This document shows, piece after piece, positions 1-12,543 of a stretch of 64,000 nucleotides of DNA; position 1 is the stretch's first letter; every line of letters starts with the position of its first letter. The DNA lies in assembly GCA_032622095.1 (NCBI GenBank), contig CP136067.1, forward strand, positions 52,119,899-52,183,898, given 5' to 3'. The DNA is from Siphonodentalium dalli. Lineage: Eukaryota > Mollusca > Scaphopoda > Gadilida > Siphonodentaliidae. A program made the translations under genes and the position numbers. A model generated the notes under the pieces. The model searched no databases. It had not been told where the DNA came from and saw only the letters and a program-made list of their open reading frames with translations.

Positions 1-1300
1 ATTCGTGTGTAAATAAATAAAATAGCAGATTGAATGTTTGTTGTGAACAATAAATGATTATCTGTTGTTAATAAATTATAGTTTAATTCGCGAAAGATTG
101 TTTGGTTGCCATATTTGCACGTATAGAAGTTATGTGAGTTTGGCCAAGATTGTCACATTCAACTGTTGTGCGACCATTAACTGGCCGTAAATTAATTGTT
201 CAAAATTATAATGTAAATAATCTTGGCTTAAAATACATGTATATGGTCTTCAATAGTTTGTGATTGCTTGGATTTTGCTCAGAATAACAAACAAACACGC
301 CGAAATGATTTTAGTGTAATAGCCTTTATAAGTATCTGTACTGGATCAGCAACGCGAAGTGAGGCACTGACGTCATGATCTTATAAAAATGGGCGCGCCG
401 TAATTAGCAGGAGTTTTGTATTACGTGATGTGATATCGTTGCGTTTGAGCGTAAATAAGAAATAAGATGTGTTTTATGGCACCATGGTTGGTTTACTAAA
501 GATATTAACGGCCTGATTTGTTAAGAGTTTCCTTCCCCTTTAAAATAATTTAGTTTGGTGTGGTACCCTCAGGCAAATAATAGGATTGCCACTTGGAGAA
601 CAAGTATTCAATGTTAAATATCTAATAGAATTTAAATAAACAATTTAATATCTGTCTCAACTATTTTTTCAGAATATATAACTATTTAAATCGGTATATG
701 GTTTGAATTAATAGTGAAATTAGATACACTTACATATATGATTTCAAAGAGCTAATGGTGTTGGATGCTGAAAAACTTTTTAGCGACCAATGCTGCAATA
801 TGATTCCATCAATTACAAAGAACAGTTGCATCAGTTTTGTTAAAGGAAATGGAAATAGAGGAGGTGCCTTTTCAATGAGCTTTAACATGTGTTTCTGTTG
901 TGTAGATATAAATTCGAGCGCATCCAAGTCAGATACTTAAAGACATATCATGGGCTTGTTCGAGTGCGTAAAACTGATACAAGTTAGTACTCATGGACTA
1001 TGCCAACTGGAGGAAAGTAGCATTCTACTAACAATGCCGACAACTCAAATAAATCGACTATTCTACTCCATAGAAAACATCATCTGAACTACGCTCAATT
1101 GTAAATATTTACTTCTTGAATCAGGACGCAACACCATAGATTTCGCAACCGAGAGTCACTGCATTTAATTAATATATAAAGATGATGGTGTGTGTTGTCA
1201 ATTTAAGTATAATATTTGTAAAATTAACAACTTGGAGCAAAATTATTATCGATGTTTATTTTATATCCCTACCGGAGTGTTTAACATCACTTTAACACAT
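1..1300. other. AT-rich non-coding flank
   Basis: No reading frame here looks like a conserved protein. Apart from a CRE plus TATA-like pair near 368-388, I see no repeat architecture or RNA gene. It could be intron or intergenic DNA of a gene lying outside the window. Confidence 0.5.
368..388 (+). promoter_or_regulatory. CRE plus TATA-like motif pair
   Basis: A perfect palindromic CRE (TGACGTCA, 368-375) is followed seven bases later by TATAAAA (382-388) and then the GC-rich GGCGCGCC (392-399), in an otherwise AT-rich stretch. The combination resembles a core promoter. No convincing exon follows within about 2 kb, so this is motif evidence only and could be chance or an unrecognised first exon. 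Confidence 0.25.
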
Positions 1301-1309
1301 GGAGTCCAG

Positions 1310-1976
1310 AATGCACATCTGTAGTACACATTGCTCTATTTAGTTGTGAAACTTCCCTCTTCAGTGGAATCAATTGGTACCACAAGAGTCTCGTGGTAGC
1401 TGTTACAACCCACATCAGGAGTTGTTTGAATAATAAAACACTCTTAACCATTGATTTCTGTCCAAATGGTACTCATCACATGACATTACAAGATGGCTTA
1501 TGATACTCGTTCAATTTATACTGAAATACCATGAATTCATGTAAACATAAACACAACCACGTTATTACGAGATTTATTTCCGTGAGCAAATTACTTGAGT
1601 ACAACAGAGTCCGAACTATGTCTCATATTGACTCCCGAACGCTTCATTGGAATGAAGTTGAGCAGTGCCTCTTGCTCTATCCAGCCGTCCTCAATGGAAT
1701 CAATTGGGGGCATAGAAGTCTTGAGAACATGCCACTTGATATGTATTGATGCATAACATTGTTTGGAAAATGAAAATCCACTAACCTTAAAGAAAATGTT
1801 CTGCCATGCTATAATTGTGCTACTCAGATGAGAAACTCGGTGGAATTAATTGAAGCCTCAAGTATCAAGACATGCCAATAGCTGTTGACGCAAGAGATTG
1901 TTCGAGAAATACATGTAACTCAATGTTAACCATGTTGATTTCTGTCCAATTGGTACATCAGCTAGTATAATATAAT
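1310..1976. repeat. Diverged direct repeats
   Basis: Phrases recur at roughly 250-480 bp spacing: a 'GGAATCAATTG' block near 1368, 1693 and 1840, and 'TTGATTTCTGTCCAA' near 1452 and 1940. Short reading frames in the stretch have no recognisable content. This looks like an old, decayed repeat. Confidence 0.4.
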
Positions 1977-2798
1977 TTTTAGTCGAGTTTGTTTCCAAAA
2001 CTCGACTTATAGTTTGATGAGGGACGGTGGGCGGGCGACGTGTTTTGCTTATAACTCAACTGTTTATTGACGGATTAAAATTTGGTGTGTGAGTACATAT
2101 CCATGCACGTAAGCTGCAGACAAAAAATCGCGTTCGTCCGCACATTTATTACAGAGTTATGGCCCTTTGAATTTTCAGCTCGTTAGCGCGATAACTTCAA
2201 CAAACGTTATCCGATTTGATTGAAATTTGGTATATAGGTGTCTCCCAAGAATATCTCGGATGATTTCGAAAACCGGCCTGGTCCGATAAAATTTGATAGA
2301 GTTATGGCCCTTAATTAGTAATTTTTCACGCATTTTCAGCTCGTTAGCGCGATAACTTCAACAAACGTTATCCGATTTGATTGAAATTTGGTATATAGGT
2401 GTCTCCCAAAAATATCTCGGACGAGTTCGAAAACCGGCCTGGTCCGATAAAATTTGATAAAGTTATGGCCCTTAATTAGTAATTTTTCACGCATTTTCAG
2501 CTCATTAGCGCGATAACTTCAACAAACGTTATCCGATTTGATTGAAATTTGGTATATATGTGTCTCCCAAGAATATCTCAGTCGAATTCGAAAACCGGCC
2601 AGGTCCGATAAAATTTGATAGAGTTATGGCCCTTAATTAGTCATTTTTTCACAAATTTTCAGCTCGTTAGCGCGATAATTTAACAAACATCATCCTATTT
2701 GATTGAAATTTTGATATATAGGTGTCTCCCAAGAATACCTCGGACGAGTTAGAAAACCGGCCCGGTCCGATAAAATTTTATAGAGTTATGGTCCTTAA
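1977..2798 (+). repeat. Hairpin-headed array of ~161-bp units (left part)
   Basis: The element opens with a hairpin (GTCGAGTTT...AAACTCGAC, about 1982-2008). After a unique leader come about four tandem units of ~161 bp, with cognate points near 2176, 2337, 2498 and 2660. Each unit has a GCGCGATAACTTCAACAAACG phase, a GAAATTTGGTATAT phase and a GAGTTATGGCCC phase. The array is cut at 2799 by a TTAA-flanked insertion and resumes at 12544. A hairpin end plus a central array matches oyster 'pearl' elements and Helentron-associated elements as known from the literature. That class assignment is inference. Confidence 0.6.
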
Positions 2799-3597
2799 CC
2801 CTTTGAACCCGACTGGCCGCAAAAGCGGCCAGCCAGAAAACGTTCATACACCCGACTGGCCGCAAAAGCGGCCAGCAGCATTCAGTGACATCATAAACCT
2901 ATGTAGCATGTGTATACATGTTATAACCATTGGTATATCCACTTATATCTATGTAAATGATCCAAAGGAACTTCAGCAGTGCCATGGGTGCATGTGTATG
3001 AGTTTGTTGACGACTAGTTGGGGTAGAAAAACATGCGCATGCGCACAGCGCAGAATTCAACAAACGTACATTATTTGAAGCGATCGGGTAAAGCTCTAGA
3101 TTGTTGCGCGGTTCGCAGGATTGTAGAAAGACACCATTTCGATCACTCTTTTTGGTTTAAATTAGTATTGCATACATAATCAGTGTTCTGTCATATGTGA
3201 GTAAGGCGCACGCAGTTTCTTATTTGAGTCGATTTGTTTCGCGCATGCGCATAGGATAAAATGATAAATGTATGGATTTTTGTGAAATGATACAATCACA
3301 TCAAGGATCTCCATAGTACATAAATTTTCGTTATACAGATTCACGTTTTGACATTGCACCAGAGTAGTACTGTGGAAATGGGTTGCATGGTCACAATGCC
3401 ATCTAGTCCGATCTACTTGCGCATGCACATTACAAACACGTGGTCAAATCGTGCATTATTGAGCAATTATGTAAAGTTTAAGACTCGTAGCACCATTTGA
3501 ACATGACCATCACCGTGCCCTATAGGCGATGTCTAAAACGGGACGTAATGCAATTGAATGCACAGGGAAGTGGTGTCATTCGATCACTTGGGCTATA
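2799..3597. repeat. piggyBac-like element interior, left part
   Basis: This non-coding stretch contains the subterminal palindromes and part of a ~390-bp repeat unit. Its last ~130 bases (about 3465-3597) match 12025-12150, showing that the LINE landed inside one repeat unit. The ATG-initiated frame at 3529 starts in this host repeat, not in the LINE. Confidence 0.55.
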
Positions 3598-5125
3598 TGT
3601 ATAATTGGCAGCATATATAGACCAAACACAGCTCCGAGGGCAGATGTTGACAAATTTATGAAAGAGATTGATGGCATTATGGGTAAACTAAATCAAACAA
3701 ACAGTAAAGCATATCTTATAGGTGACTTCAATATAGATCTTGTGAATTTCGACAATCATGAAAAAACGCGTACATTCCTCGATAACGTTTTCACTCTCGG
3801 TTTCACTCCTAGCATCACGAAACCAACCAGGATAACTGAACACTCTGCTACTTTAATTGATAATATCTTCACAAACAACTTGTCTGAAAGTACATCAGGC
3901 ATTATCATTACAGACGTCTCGGATCATTTGGCGACATTTCATATCGAACGTTCAAATTTTAAAAGAACTTGCAATGGAGCATCTGTCTTGGAACCATTCA
4001 GAATTTTTAGTGAAAGGAACATAAACAAATTCAAGGATATATTGTCAACATCAAGTTACGAAGACGTATTAAACTGTGAATCAGCAAACGAAGCTTATGA
4101 CCATTTTCTAGAAATATATATGTCTGCATACCATACTGCTTTCCCCCTAAAATACCACAAACCACCAACGAAATATTTAAAGCACCAGCCGTGGATGACA
4201 AAGGGACTTTTAATATCTTCATTGGAGAAAAATAAATTATATATTCGTAAATTAAAATCCCCGACAAATGCTAATACACATGCATACAAAGAGTACTACC
4301 ACGTATATAAGAGAACAATGCGCAACAGAAAAAAACTATATTATTGCGACAAAATTAACAAAGCAAAGAATGATATGAAAGCGACCTGGATAATCTTAAA
4401 ACAAGCAATGAATAAAAATTGTGAACCTCATAGTCCTCCAATAGCATTTATCGATGGTGAAATGAAGATAATACATAAAAAGCAAATAGCGGAACGATTC
4501 AATGAATACTTCTCAAAAATTGGAAACTTGACTAGTGTAAATGTTGACGAAGTCAGCACACATTACACTGATTATTTGATCAATAGAGAATCGGATGATT
4601 TAGAAATAATTCAAACAACAGAACAGGAAATAATACTCACATGCTACTCATTTAAAGTCAAAGCAAGTAAAGATGTACATGGTCTATCAAATCAATTGAT
4701 GAAATCATCTATTTATGAAACAGCCAAAGCTCTTAAGCATATATTTAATCAATCGTTCAAAGAAGGAGTTTTTCCGAAGAAAATGAAAATATCAAGAGTA
4801 ATACCGATTTTCAAGGGTGGGCAAAAAGAAAACTTTTCAAACTATCGACCTATCGGCATATTACCATGTTTTTCAAAAATACTCGCAAAAAATTATGCAA
4901 AAGCGAATTGTAGATTTCTTTGATGAACATGCACGTTTCTATAAACATCAATATGGATTTAGGAAGGGGCACTCCACCATACATCCAGTAATGCATCTTT
5001 TAAACCATGTTGTTGAACAGAATGACAAAAAAACCAAAGATTCAACCTTAGCAATATTCATTGACCTTTCAAAAGCATTCGACACAATAAGTCATGAAAT
5101 CCTACTAAATAAGATGGAACACTAT
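3598..5125 (+). pseudogene. LINE endonuclease and N-terminal reverse transcriptase (broken)
   Basis: The frame encodes the end of an APE-type endonuclease: SIYRPN at the start, LIGDFNID near 3718, and a DVSDHLATF motif near 3911. A charged linker follows, then RT motifs including FPKKMKISRVIPIFKGG and SNYRPIGILP. A one-base slip in an A run near 4887-4892 ends this frame at 4923. The protein continues in the +1 frame through YGFRKGHST and motif A (IDLSKAFDTISHEIL) to codon TAT at 5123-5125, where the foldback sits. The apparent start codon at 3529 belongs to the host repeat. Not functional. Confidence 0.85.
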
Positions 5126-6420
5126 TAGTCCGGGAGCTAATAGGGGTACCCTTGCACCCCCCCTGGGACTTAACTTCACCCAATTTATTTTGTTCCTTAT
5201 TATGTCCTTCAACTTTTAAGCAATGTTAACAAGAAAAAAAAGTGGCCGTGTAGACTCCAGACAAGATGGCGTCCATCATGGCCGCCGTTTTTCAGACCAG
5301 ACCCTAGGTCAGTTTTATGCAAATTATAGCGGGAAAATCTTGTAAAATGTATACAAATGTATATATTTTCGTGAAGCTAAGACATAATGACACTTTTTTG
5401 GGCCAAAATTGAAACTCACCATCCAAGATGGCCGCCAAAATGGCCGCCGGAAGTTGAAAATATGACATTTTTTCACAAATATCTTCTAGATCAATTCATG
5501 CTGTTTGGAACTGGTTGAGTAATATGACTTTATTTAGTGTTGTGTATATTAACTGATCATTGGAGCAATTAAATGTGCAACTAATGGGGTCCTAACCCCT
5601 TCTGGTCCATCAAAAATTCGAATTTACAGAACGCGGTACAAAATTTTACAAAAAATCACAATTGGGATTCTAGTCATATTTCAAAAAGAAATGAAAAGAA
5701 CTTTGTAATGTAAATGAGGCATATCATTACCTATGAATATTCCAACTCTCTGGAACCAAAAATCTTACCTTGACTCAAAATGGCTGCGAAAATGGCCGCC
5801 AAAATATGGAAAATGGTAAATATTGCCCCAGGGTGTCCTGCAATCGCTTACAAGTTGTGGTTGATGTATACAATTGGTTAATCTGTATTCTATACATTGC
5901 ATACTAACATCTCTGATGCACCATGGATCATATTTACTATTGTCACCACTGACATCACCAGAAATATGGGATTTTTCTCTCACAAACTTGACATAAGTAT
6001 CGGCAAAAATTAACTTTTCAGGGTTCGACCATTTGTTCAAGTAAAATGCAACTATCTTTGGTATCAAAGGTGTTTATTGTTTTGGTCTATCTTAAGTGTG
6101 TCACACGGTGGTGTTTAAAGACTAAAATGCTCAAGATGGCTTCCAAAATGGCAACCAAATTTGTAAAAAGTTAAAAGTTAACATATCCCGAACATTATTC
6201 TCTGCGTTATCCGAAAAAGATAGCAAATTGTGACTCACTTGGTTATTTTACGTATTTGTTAATTAACTGACAAATACGTTCTATTATATTTGTCTCCGTT
6301 CCGTGTGGGGCATGACAAATTCATTTTAAAGTTGCAGTATGGAATTTTGCGGAGAACCTCTTTTGTGATTCTGGCCATATTATTGAAAGGAAATGGGCAG
6401 AACTTTGAGACGGAACTGAA
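5126..6420. repeat. Foldback 1, left arm
   Basis: Inverted complement of roughly 8800-10148, with high identity over the terminal ~350 bp and scattered differences inward. It contains the poly-C stretch near 5153, CAAGATGGCGTCC near 5269, and paired ATGGCCGCC motifs near 5428-5455. Confidence 0.8.
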
Positions 6421-8800
6421 ATGAACCATCATGATATGTGGGTATTCAGGCCCACTATGATACAAATTTATCAACTGGATACAGGGTGGAAGCCAAGATG
6501 GCAGCCACGGAGTTACTCTATGGTCATAGATGAGGATAATAGGTATACAGGGAGTTATTGTATGGTCATGAATGATGTGTGGGTATATAGGGAGTCCCCT
6601 GTTGGTGACGGTGGGACATATATTTATATATGTTGTGGATGTGTTATCATTGGTGGTGTATGGGGAATAGATGTATGATCATGGATGGCGTGTATATAAC
6701 TTATGAGTGGCAAGTATGGAACTTATGAGTGGTCGTATGTGCGGGTATTGGTATATCTGGAAGGGATCACCATTGGTATTGTGCATATGTATACCTGGAT
6801 TGACTCTATGGTCATGTGTATGGCGAATATGTATACATGTGGTGGCTGTATGGTCCATGGTTAGGTGAATATGTATACAATGAGTGACTGTATGATCGTG
6901 AATGTAGTGAATATGTATACATAGAGTGACTTTTTGGTCATGTGTCGGGTGTAGGTGTATACCCAAGTATGGTTGCATGATCAGGTGTACGTGTATAAAG
7001 TGGGTTACTATGTTGGCATTTGTGTGGTGTTTATGTACATATGGAGTGACTTGGGTGGGTTGTACATGTGTATCTTGGGTGGCTATCGCTTTCCACAATA
7101 ACTCAAGGGTATGTTAATCAATAGAGAGGTCATGTCAGAGAGTTCTCCATCTTGGTGATGTTTATGTAGATGGGGGACGTTAAGCTGTATACATGTATAC
7201 ATGTACACCTGGCCCATGACCACTGGTGACCATACAGCCATGCGTCACAATGCAGGCACACCGTGTATACTCCTAAACATGACCCATAACCATATAGTCA
7301 CTCCTTGTATACCCATTCATCTCACCATTGGCCATGAGGTCACCCCCTGTATACCTATTCTCCAAACGCATGGTCAAATAGACAATCAATATCTACATCA
7401 ACACCATAAAGTCATTCCGGTATACATATGCACCTCACCAATGGCCATATAGCCACTCGCTTCATACACATACCCTCACCCATATCACCTGGTATACTCC
7501 TTCACCTGACCTATGGCCATATAGTCACCCCGTGTGTACCTATTCAAAACATTCATACATGATCATGGCCAATCCTTGTATACATATTCACCTCAACATT
7601 GGCCATGTCACTACCTGTATCCCTATTTGTCACACCATAGCCGAATAGCCACTCAAGATATACTAATACACCCCATCCATGTCAGTATAGCCACTCCATG
7701 TATGCATATGCACCTCATCCATGGCCATATAGCCACTCGCTATATACTCATATCCCTCGCCCATGACAATAAAGCAACACGTGTGTATGCTGGTATAACC
7801 TACACATGACCATACCGCCACAGGAACAGGAAACCAAACAGGAACACCAGGTATACGCCTGACACATGACCATTTAGTCACCCCCTGTATAGATGTTCAT
7901 TACATTTGTGACCATACAGTCACTACCTGTATACCTACATGTACTCATCTCACCATTAACAATACAGTCACTACTTGTACACATATTCGACACATATAGT
8001 CATATAACCACTCGATATACATAATCAGCACACCCTAGACTATAGATTCACTCCAGGTATACATGTAAACCTCACTAATGGCCATTCATCCCTTCCAGAT
8101 ATACAAATAAAAACCGCACACACGACCACTCAAACACTCCATACTTGCATATACACCTCACACATGACAATTAAGCAATTCACTGCATAATCATACACGC
8201 CATCCATGATAATACAGCTAAGCCTTATACACCCACAAATGATAATACATCCACCATTACCACACGGACACTCCCTATATACCCACACCCTCGATAATGT
8301 CCACCCAGCTTACTCCAGGTATTCATATTCAATCATGACCGTACAGTCATTCCATGTATACATGTACACATTACCAGTAACCATAAAATCACTCCCTATC
8401 TATCCACACACACCATCCATGATCACACAGACAACACATGCACATACCACCCATGACCTTACAGTCACTCCATATATACATAATCAACACATAGATGACC
8501 ATGTAGCTATATCCATACACCACACCAATGAACATACAGGTACACCGGTTGCACCCGTACTGAATATACACAATCATACACCATAGCGTCACTCCATGCA
8601 CACCGATTGACCTCACACCTGACCATGACCTCTCCCTGTATACCTAGATGCATCTTACCATGGACAACCCACTCATAACCATATAGTCACTCATTGTATA
8701 CCTACTCACATCAGTCATGACATACAATAACTCCCTGTATACCTATTCACCTCACATATGATCATAGAGTAACTCCCTGGCTATGATCTTTGCATCCACA
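6420..8800. repeat. GTATAC-rich minisatellite core of foldback 1
   Basis: Degenerate units of roughly 40-60 bp repeat the phrases GTATAC, GAGTGACTGTATGGTCATG and GAGGTGAATATG in 6420-7100. The same phrases occur in reverse complement in 7200-8800. The strand switch marks the fold centre. Many short frames cross it because the unit lacks stops in several phases; they have biased His/Thr/Tyr/Pro composition and are not genes. Confidence 0.75.
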
Positions 8801-10148
8801 CTGTATCCTGTTGACATTTTATAATAATGGACCAGAATAGCCAAAGATTATGGTCCATCTCAGTTCTGTATCAAAGTTCTACCCATTTCCTTTCAATAAA
8901 TGTGGCCAAAATCACAAAAGAGGTTCTCGATAAAATTGCATACTTTAAAATGAATTTGTCATGCCCCATACGGAACTGAGACAACCATAATAGAACATGT
9001 AGTTGTCAGTTAATTAACTAACATGTATAATAACCAAGTGAGTCACAATATGCTACCTTTTCGGATAATGCAGAGAATGTTCGGGATATATGTAAAAAAT
9101 TTACATTCTACAAATTTGGTTGCCATTTTGGAAGCCATCTTGAGCAATTTAGTCTATAAACACCGTAGTGAGACACATTTAAGATAGACCAAAACAATAA
9201 ACACCTTTCAATCCAAAGATAGTTATATTTTACCTGAAAAAATGGCCCAAACCTGAAAAGTGAATTTTTGCCAATATTTATGTCAAGTTTTTGAGAGAAA
9301 AGTCCAATATGTTTGACGATGTCAGGGGTGACAATTGTAATAATTAACCATGGTGTATCAGACATGTTAGTATTCAATGTATAGAATGCAGAATAGCCAA
9401 TTGTATACACCAACCACAACTTGTAAGCGATTGCAGGACACGCTGGTGTAATATTTACCATTTTCCATATTTTGGCGGCCATATTGGCAGCCATTTTGAG
9501 CCAAAGTAAGAATTTTGGTTCCAGTGATTTGGAATATTAATAGTTAATGATATGCCTCACTTACATTACAAAGTTCTGTTCATTTCTTGTTGGAATATGA
9601 CTAGAATCCCAATTGTGATTTTTTGTGAAATTTTGTACCGCATTCTGTAAAATCGAATTTTTGAGGGATCGGAAAGGGTTAGGACCCCAATAATTGTATA
9701 TTTCGTTGCTCCAATGATCAGTTAATATACAAAACACAAAATAAAGTTGCATTACTCAACCAGTTCCAAACAGCATGAATTGATCTAGAAGATATTTGTG
9801 AAAAAAATTTATATTTTCAACTTCCGGTGGCCATTTTGGCGGCCATCTTGGATGGTGAGTTTCAATTTTGGCCCAAAAAAGTGTCATTATGTCTCGGCTT
9901 CACGAAAATATATACATTTGTATACATTTTACAAGATTTTCCCGCTATAATTTGCATAAAACTGACCTAGGGTCTGGTCTGAAAAACGGCGGCCATGATG
10001 GACGCCATCTTGTCTGGAGTCTACACGGCCACTTTTTTTTCTTGTTAACATTGCTTAAAAGTTGAAGGACATAATAAGGAACAAAATGAGTGGGGTGAAG
10101 TTAAGTCCCAGGGGGGGTGCAAGGGTACCCCTATTAGCTCCCGGACTA
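8800..10148. repeat. Foldback 1, right arm
   Basis: Reverse complement of the left arm, ending CTCCCGGACTA. The frame that appears to start at 10062 begins in this arm and then runs into the LINE, so its first ~29 residues are foldback-derived. Confidence 0.8.
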
Positions 10149-11216
10149 TATGGTATCAGGGGGATTGCTAATAATTGGTTTAGAGACTACCTATATGAGA
10201 GGCGACAATATACAGATTATAGTGGAAACATTTCCAGTCTATCCAAAGTTTCATGTGGTGTCCCTCAAGGATCCATACTCGGACCAACAATTTTTTTAAT
10301 TTATGTCAACGATATGTCAGTATCCACATCCTTAAATTTATTATCATTCGCGGATGATACAACCCTATATACATCAGGCTGTGACAAAAGCGTTGTCGAA
10401 GATAGGGTAAACTTAGAACTAAAAAATATTCACGACTGGTGTTGTTGTAATAAGCTCTCCATAAACAAAAATAAATGTAATTATATGCTAATTCATCCAG
10501 AAAATAATGATCAAAAATGGAAAGATTTGAAATTATATATAAACACAGCTGAACTAAACAGAGTTGGGAATATATATGAAGAAACATCCTTGAAATTTTT
10601 GGGCATTAATATCGACGAGAATCTCACGTTTAAAAAGCATATTTCAACTGTATGCTCTAAGATGGCTCGAGCTATTTATTGTATCAACAAAGTTAAAAAG
10701 TTCTTTCCGGGTGACGCACTGCGAACTCTATATTACGCACTTATCAACAGTCATATGGTATACGGCATTCAGGTATGGGGTCATGTGGCAACCACTAACA
10801 AGATATTTTTATTGCAAAAAAGGGCGATTAGAACAATAACCAATGCTAGATACAACAGTCACACAGAACCAATTTTCAAAACAATGAACATTCTAAAATT
10901 CTGTGACATTTATACATACCAAACGTCAGTATTCATGCATGACTGGGCTTATAATAGACTGCCAGGGACCTTCAAAGACTCATTCGGTGTTAAACTAGGA
11001 ACCAGCAGTAGACCAAAAGCAACACCAAGAACAAAATTTTCAGAAAATCTCCCAGAACATTCATATTCGAATATATGGAACTCAGTTAATAAAAAACAAA
11101 AAACTAATAGGAATCGATATAACTATAAAAAACTGATGAGTGTAGAATTTATCAACCAGTATTCCAACAAAATTGAATGCAAAAACAAATTTTGCCCTGA
11201 TTGCACACACAAATGA
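10149..11216 (+). pseudogene. LINE reverse transcriptase, C-terminal part
   Basis: This continues the RT frame across the foldback: the codons after TAT encode GIRGIANNWFRDYL. RT motif B (VPQGSILGP, ~10260-10286) and catalytic motif C (SFADDT, ~10347) are intact, and a thumb/C-terminal region runs to the stop at 11214-11216. Residues before codon TAT in this open frame derive from the foldback arm. The continuous ORF here is intact, but the upstream slip near 4890 and the insertion make the whole element defective. Confidence 0.85.
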
Positions 11217-11770
11217 TAAAAATGATAAAAATGTTCCGAATATATTTAGTCTATTGGCTACTTACCCTAAATGCTAAAATTGTCTCACATTAAATTACCA
11301 GAGTACTACGACTTGTATCCTGCAAAATCTCGTCCAACGCATGGCTATATATACTAAGGAAATTTAACTGTAACAGTTATAAACACAGTGTGTGAGCAAA
11401 TCTTGATAAATTCCCTTAGTAAATACAGCCAAACAAACTCCAAATGTTTTAGAACGTTTGACCGTTGCATATTCATTCATATCCATTTATATCCAAACAA
11501 CTAAAAATATCTGTTTATTCACTGGTATCAATATCTATAATTAAATTCAATATAAATATTAATATAATCAGGAAACTATAGTGAAATACTTCAAGTCTTT
11601 ATATAGCCATTACTGCTTGTATTCTGTCAGTCAGGGGTGCCGGGTAGACGGCCATCATTGGCCACGGCACTCCACACAATATATATACAAATTGACATGT
11701 ATTATAATGTATTAATGTATAATGTATTGTATTGTGGAATAAAATATTATCCTATATCCTATTATCCTAT
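11217..11770 (+). other. LINE 3' untranslated region and tail
   Basis: AT-rich sequence without reading frames, ending in a GGAATAAAAT signal and CCTAT-type short repeats, then returning to the host ~390-bp repeat at 11771. A short variable repeat rather than poly-A is typical of CR1/L2-like tails. Confidence 0.6.
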
Positions 11771-12543
11771 GCTTAGCAACCATTGATACCGTTAAATACA
11801 AACTACATGTAGGTTCAATCTTCTGACCTGATGTATCCCCAGTTTCACAATAGGGTATTGCTGCAAAGAAAATGCCGTTTCTTAGCGCTGAATTATACGA
11901 CGCTATAAGCTATAATTGCATTATACTTTTAGTTCCGGGTAGTTGCTTAGAAACCGTTACCAGGGAGTGATCGTGCGGCAAAGTATACCGTTCTAAAAAG
12001 AATACACAGTGGCCCATGGGAACATACCTGTAAAATTTCAGACCTGTAGCACCTTTTGAACATAACCATCAGCATGTGCATGCCAAGAATGTCTAAATTG
12101 GGGCATAATACAATTGGATTCACATGGCAATGGTGTCATTCGATCATTTGGGGTATTTGCTTAGCAACCGTCGCTACCCTTAAATACAAGTTAGGATCAG
12201 ACTTCTGGCCAGATATATCTCAAATTTCACAATAGGGTGTTGACTGCATCAAAAACGCCATTTCCTTGGGCTGAATTACGACCGTAAAAGCTATAATTGT
12301 ATTTTACTTTCAAAATCGGGTAGATGCCTAGCAACCGTTACCAGGGAGTGACCACGTGACAATATAACCAGATCGTAAAATAATCAATGGTCCATGGGGA
12401 ACATACATCTAAAGTTTCAGAAATGTGACACCACTTGAACATAAACAACACCATACATCTAAACACTGGCCGCGATATAAAAAATACCGCTGGGAGCCCA
12501 GGGTCAGGGTGTCGATCGTTGTGGGGAGCCAGGGTTCAAAGGG
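11771..12543. repeat. piggyBac-like element interior, right part: ~390-bp tandem units
   Basis: Two diverged units align with starts GCTTAGCAACC near 11771 and 12159. They share TTTCACAATAGGGT, GCTATAATTG and CCGTTACCAGGGAGTGA blocks. A third partial copy lies at 3465-3597, across the LINE. No coding content is seen. Confidence 0.65.

Larger units (their letters stand above)
5126..10148. mobile_element. Giant foldback element 1 (TAGTCC termini)
   Basis: This 5,023-bp element begins TAGTCCGGGAGCTAATAGGG and ends with its reverse complement. It is flanked by a 3-bp duplication TAT (5123-5125 and 10149-10151). Almost the whole body is an inverted repeat. The unique arms (5126 to ~6420 and ~8800 to 10148) are near-complementary for over 1 kb, and the centre is a GTATAC-rich minisatellite that switches strand near 7100-7200. 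Arms carry repeated AAGATGGCNGCC-type motifs. I find no transposase frame; the listed frames in the arms are shared by both arms and look fortuitous. Excision restores the LINE frame, so the boundaries are firm. Confidence 0.85.
3598..11770 (+). mobile_element. 5'-truncated LINE, split by a foldback element
   Basis: LINE homology begins abruptly at about 3598 inside the endonuclease domain, at GSIYRPN. It ends near 11770 with a short CCTAT-rich microsatellite tail preceded by an AATAAA at about 11739. The host repeat continues on both sides. Endonuclease, reverse transcriptase (RT) and C-terminal regions occur in the normal order. The element is 5'-truncated, as is usual for target-primed insertion. 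It is interrupted at 5126-10148. Clade is uncertain: CR1/jockey-like from the domain order and short-repeat tail. Confidence 0.8.

Noticed and set aside
10062-10150. N-terminal extension of the second LINE frame
   Set aside because: These residues come from the foldback arm. True RT coding resumes at 10149-10151.
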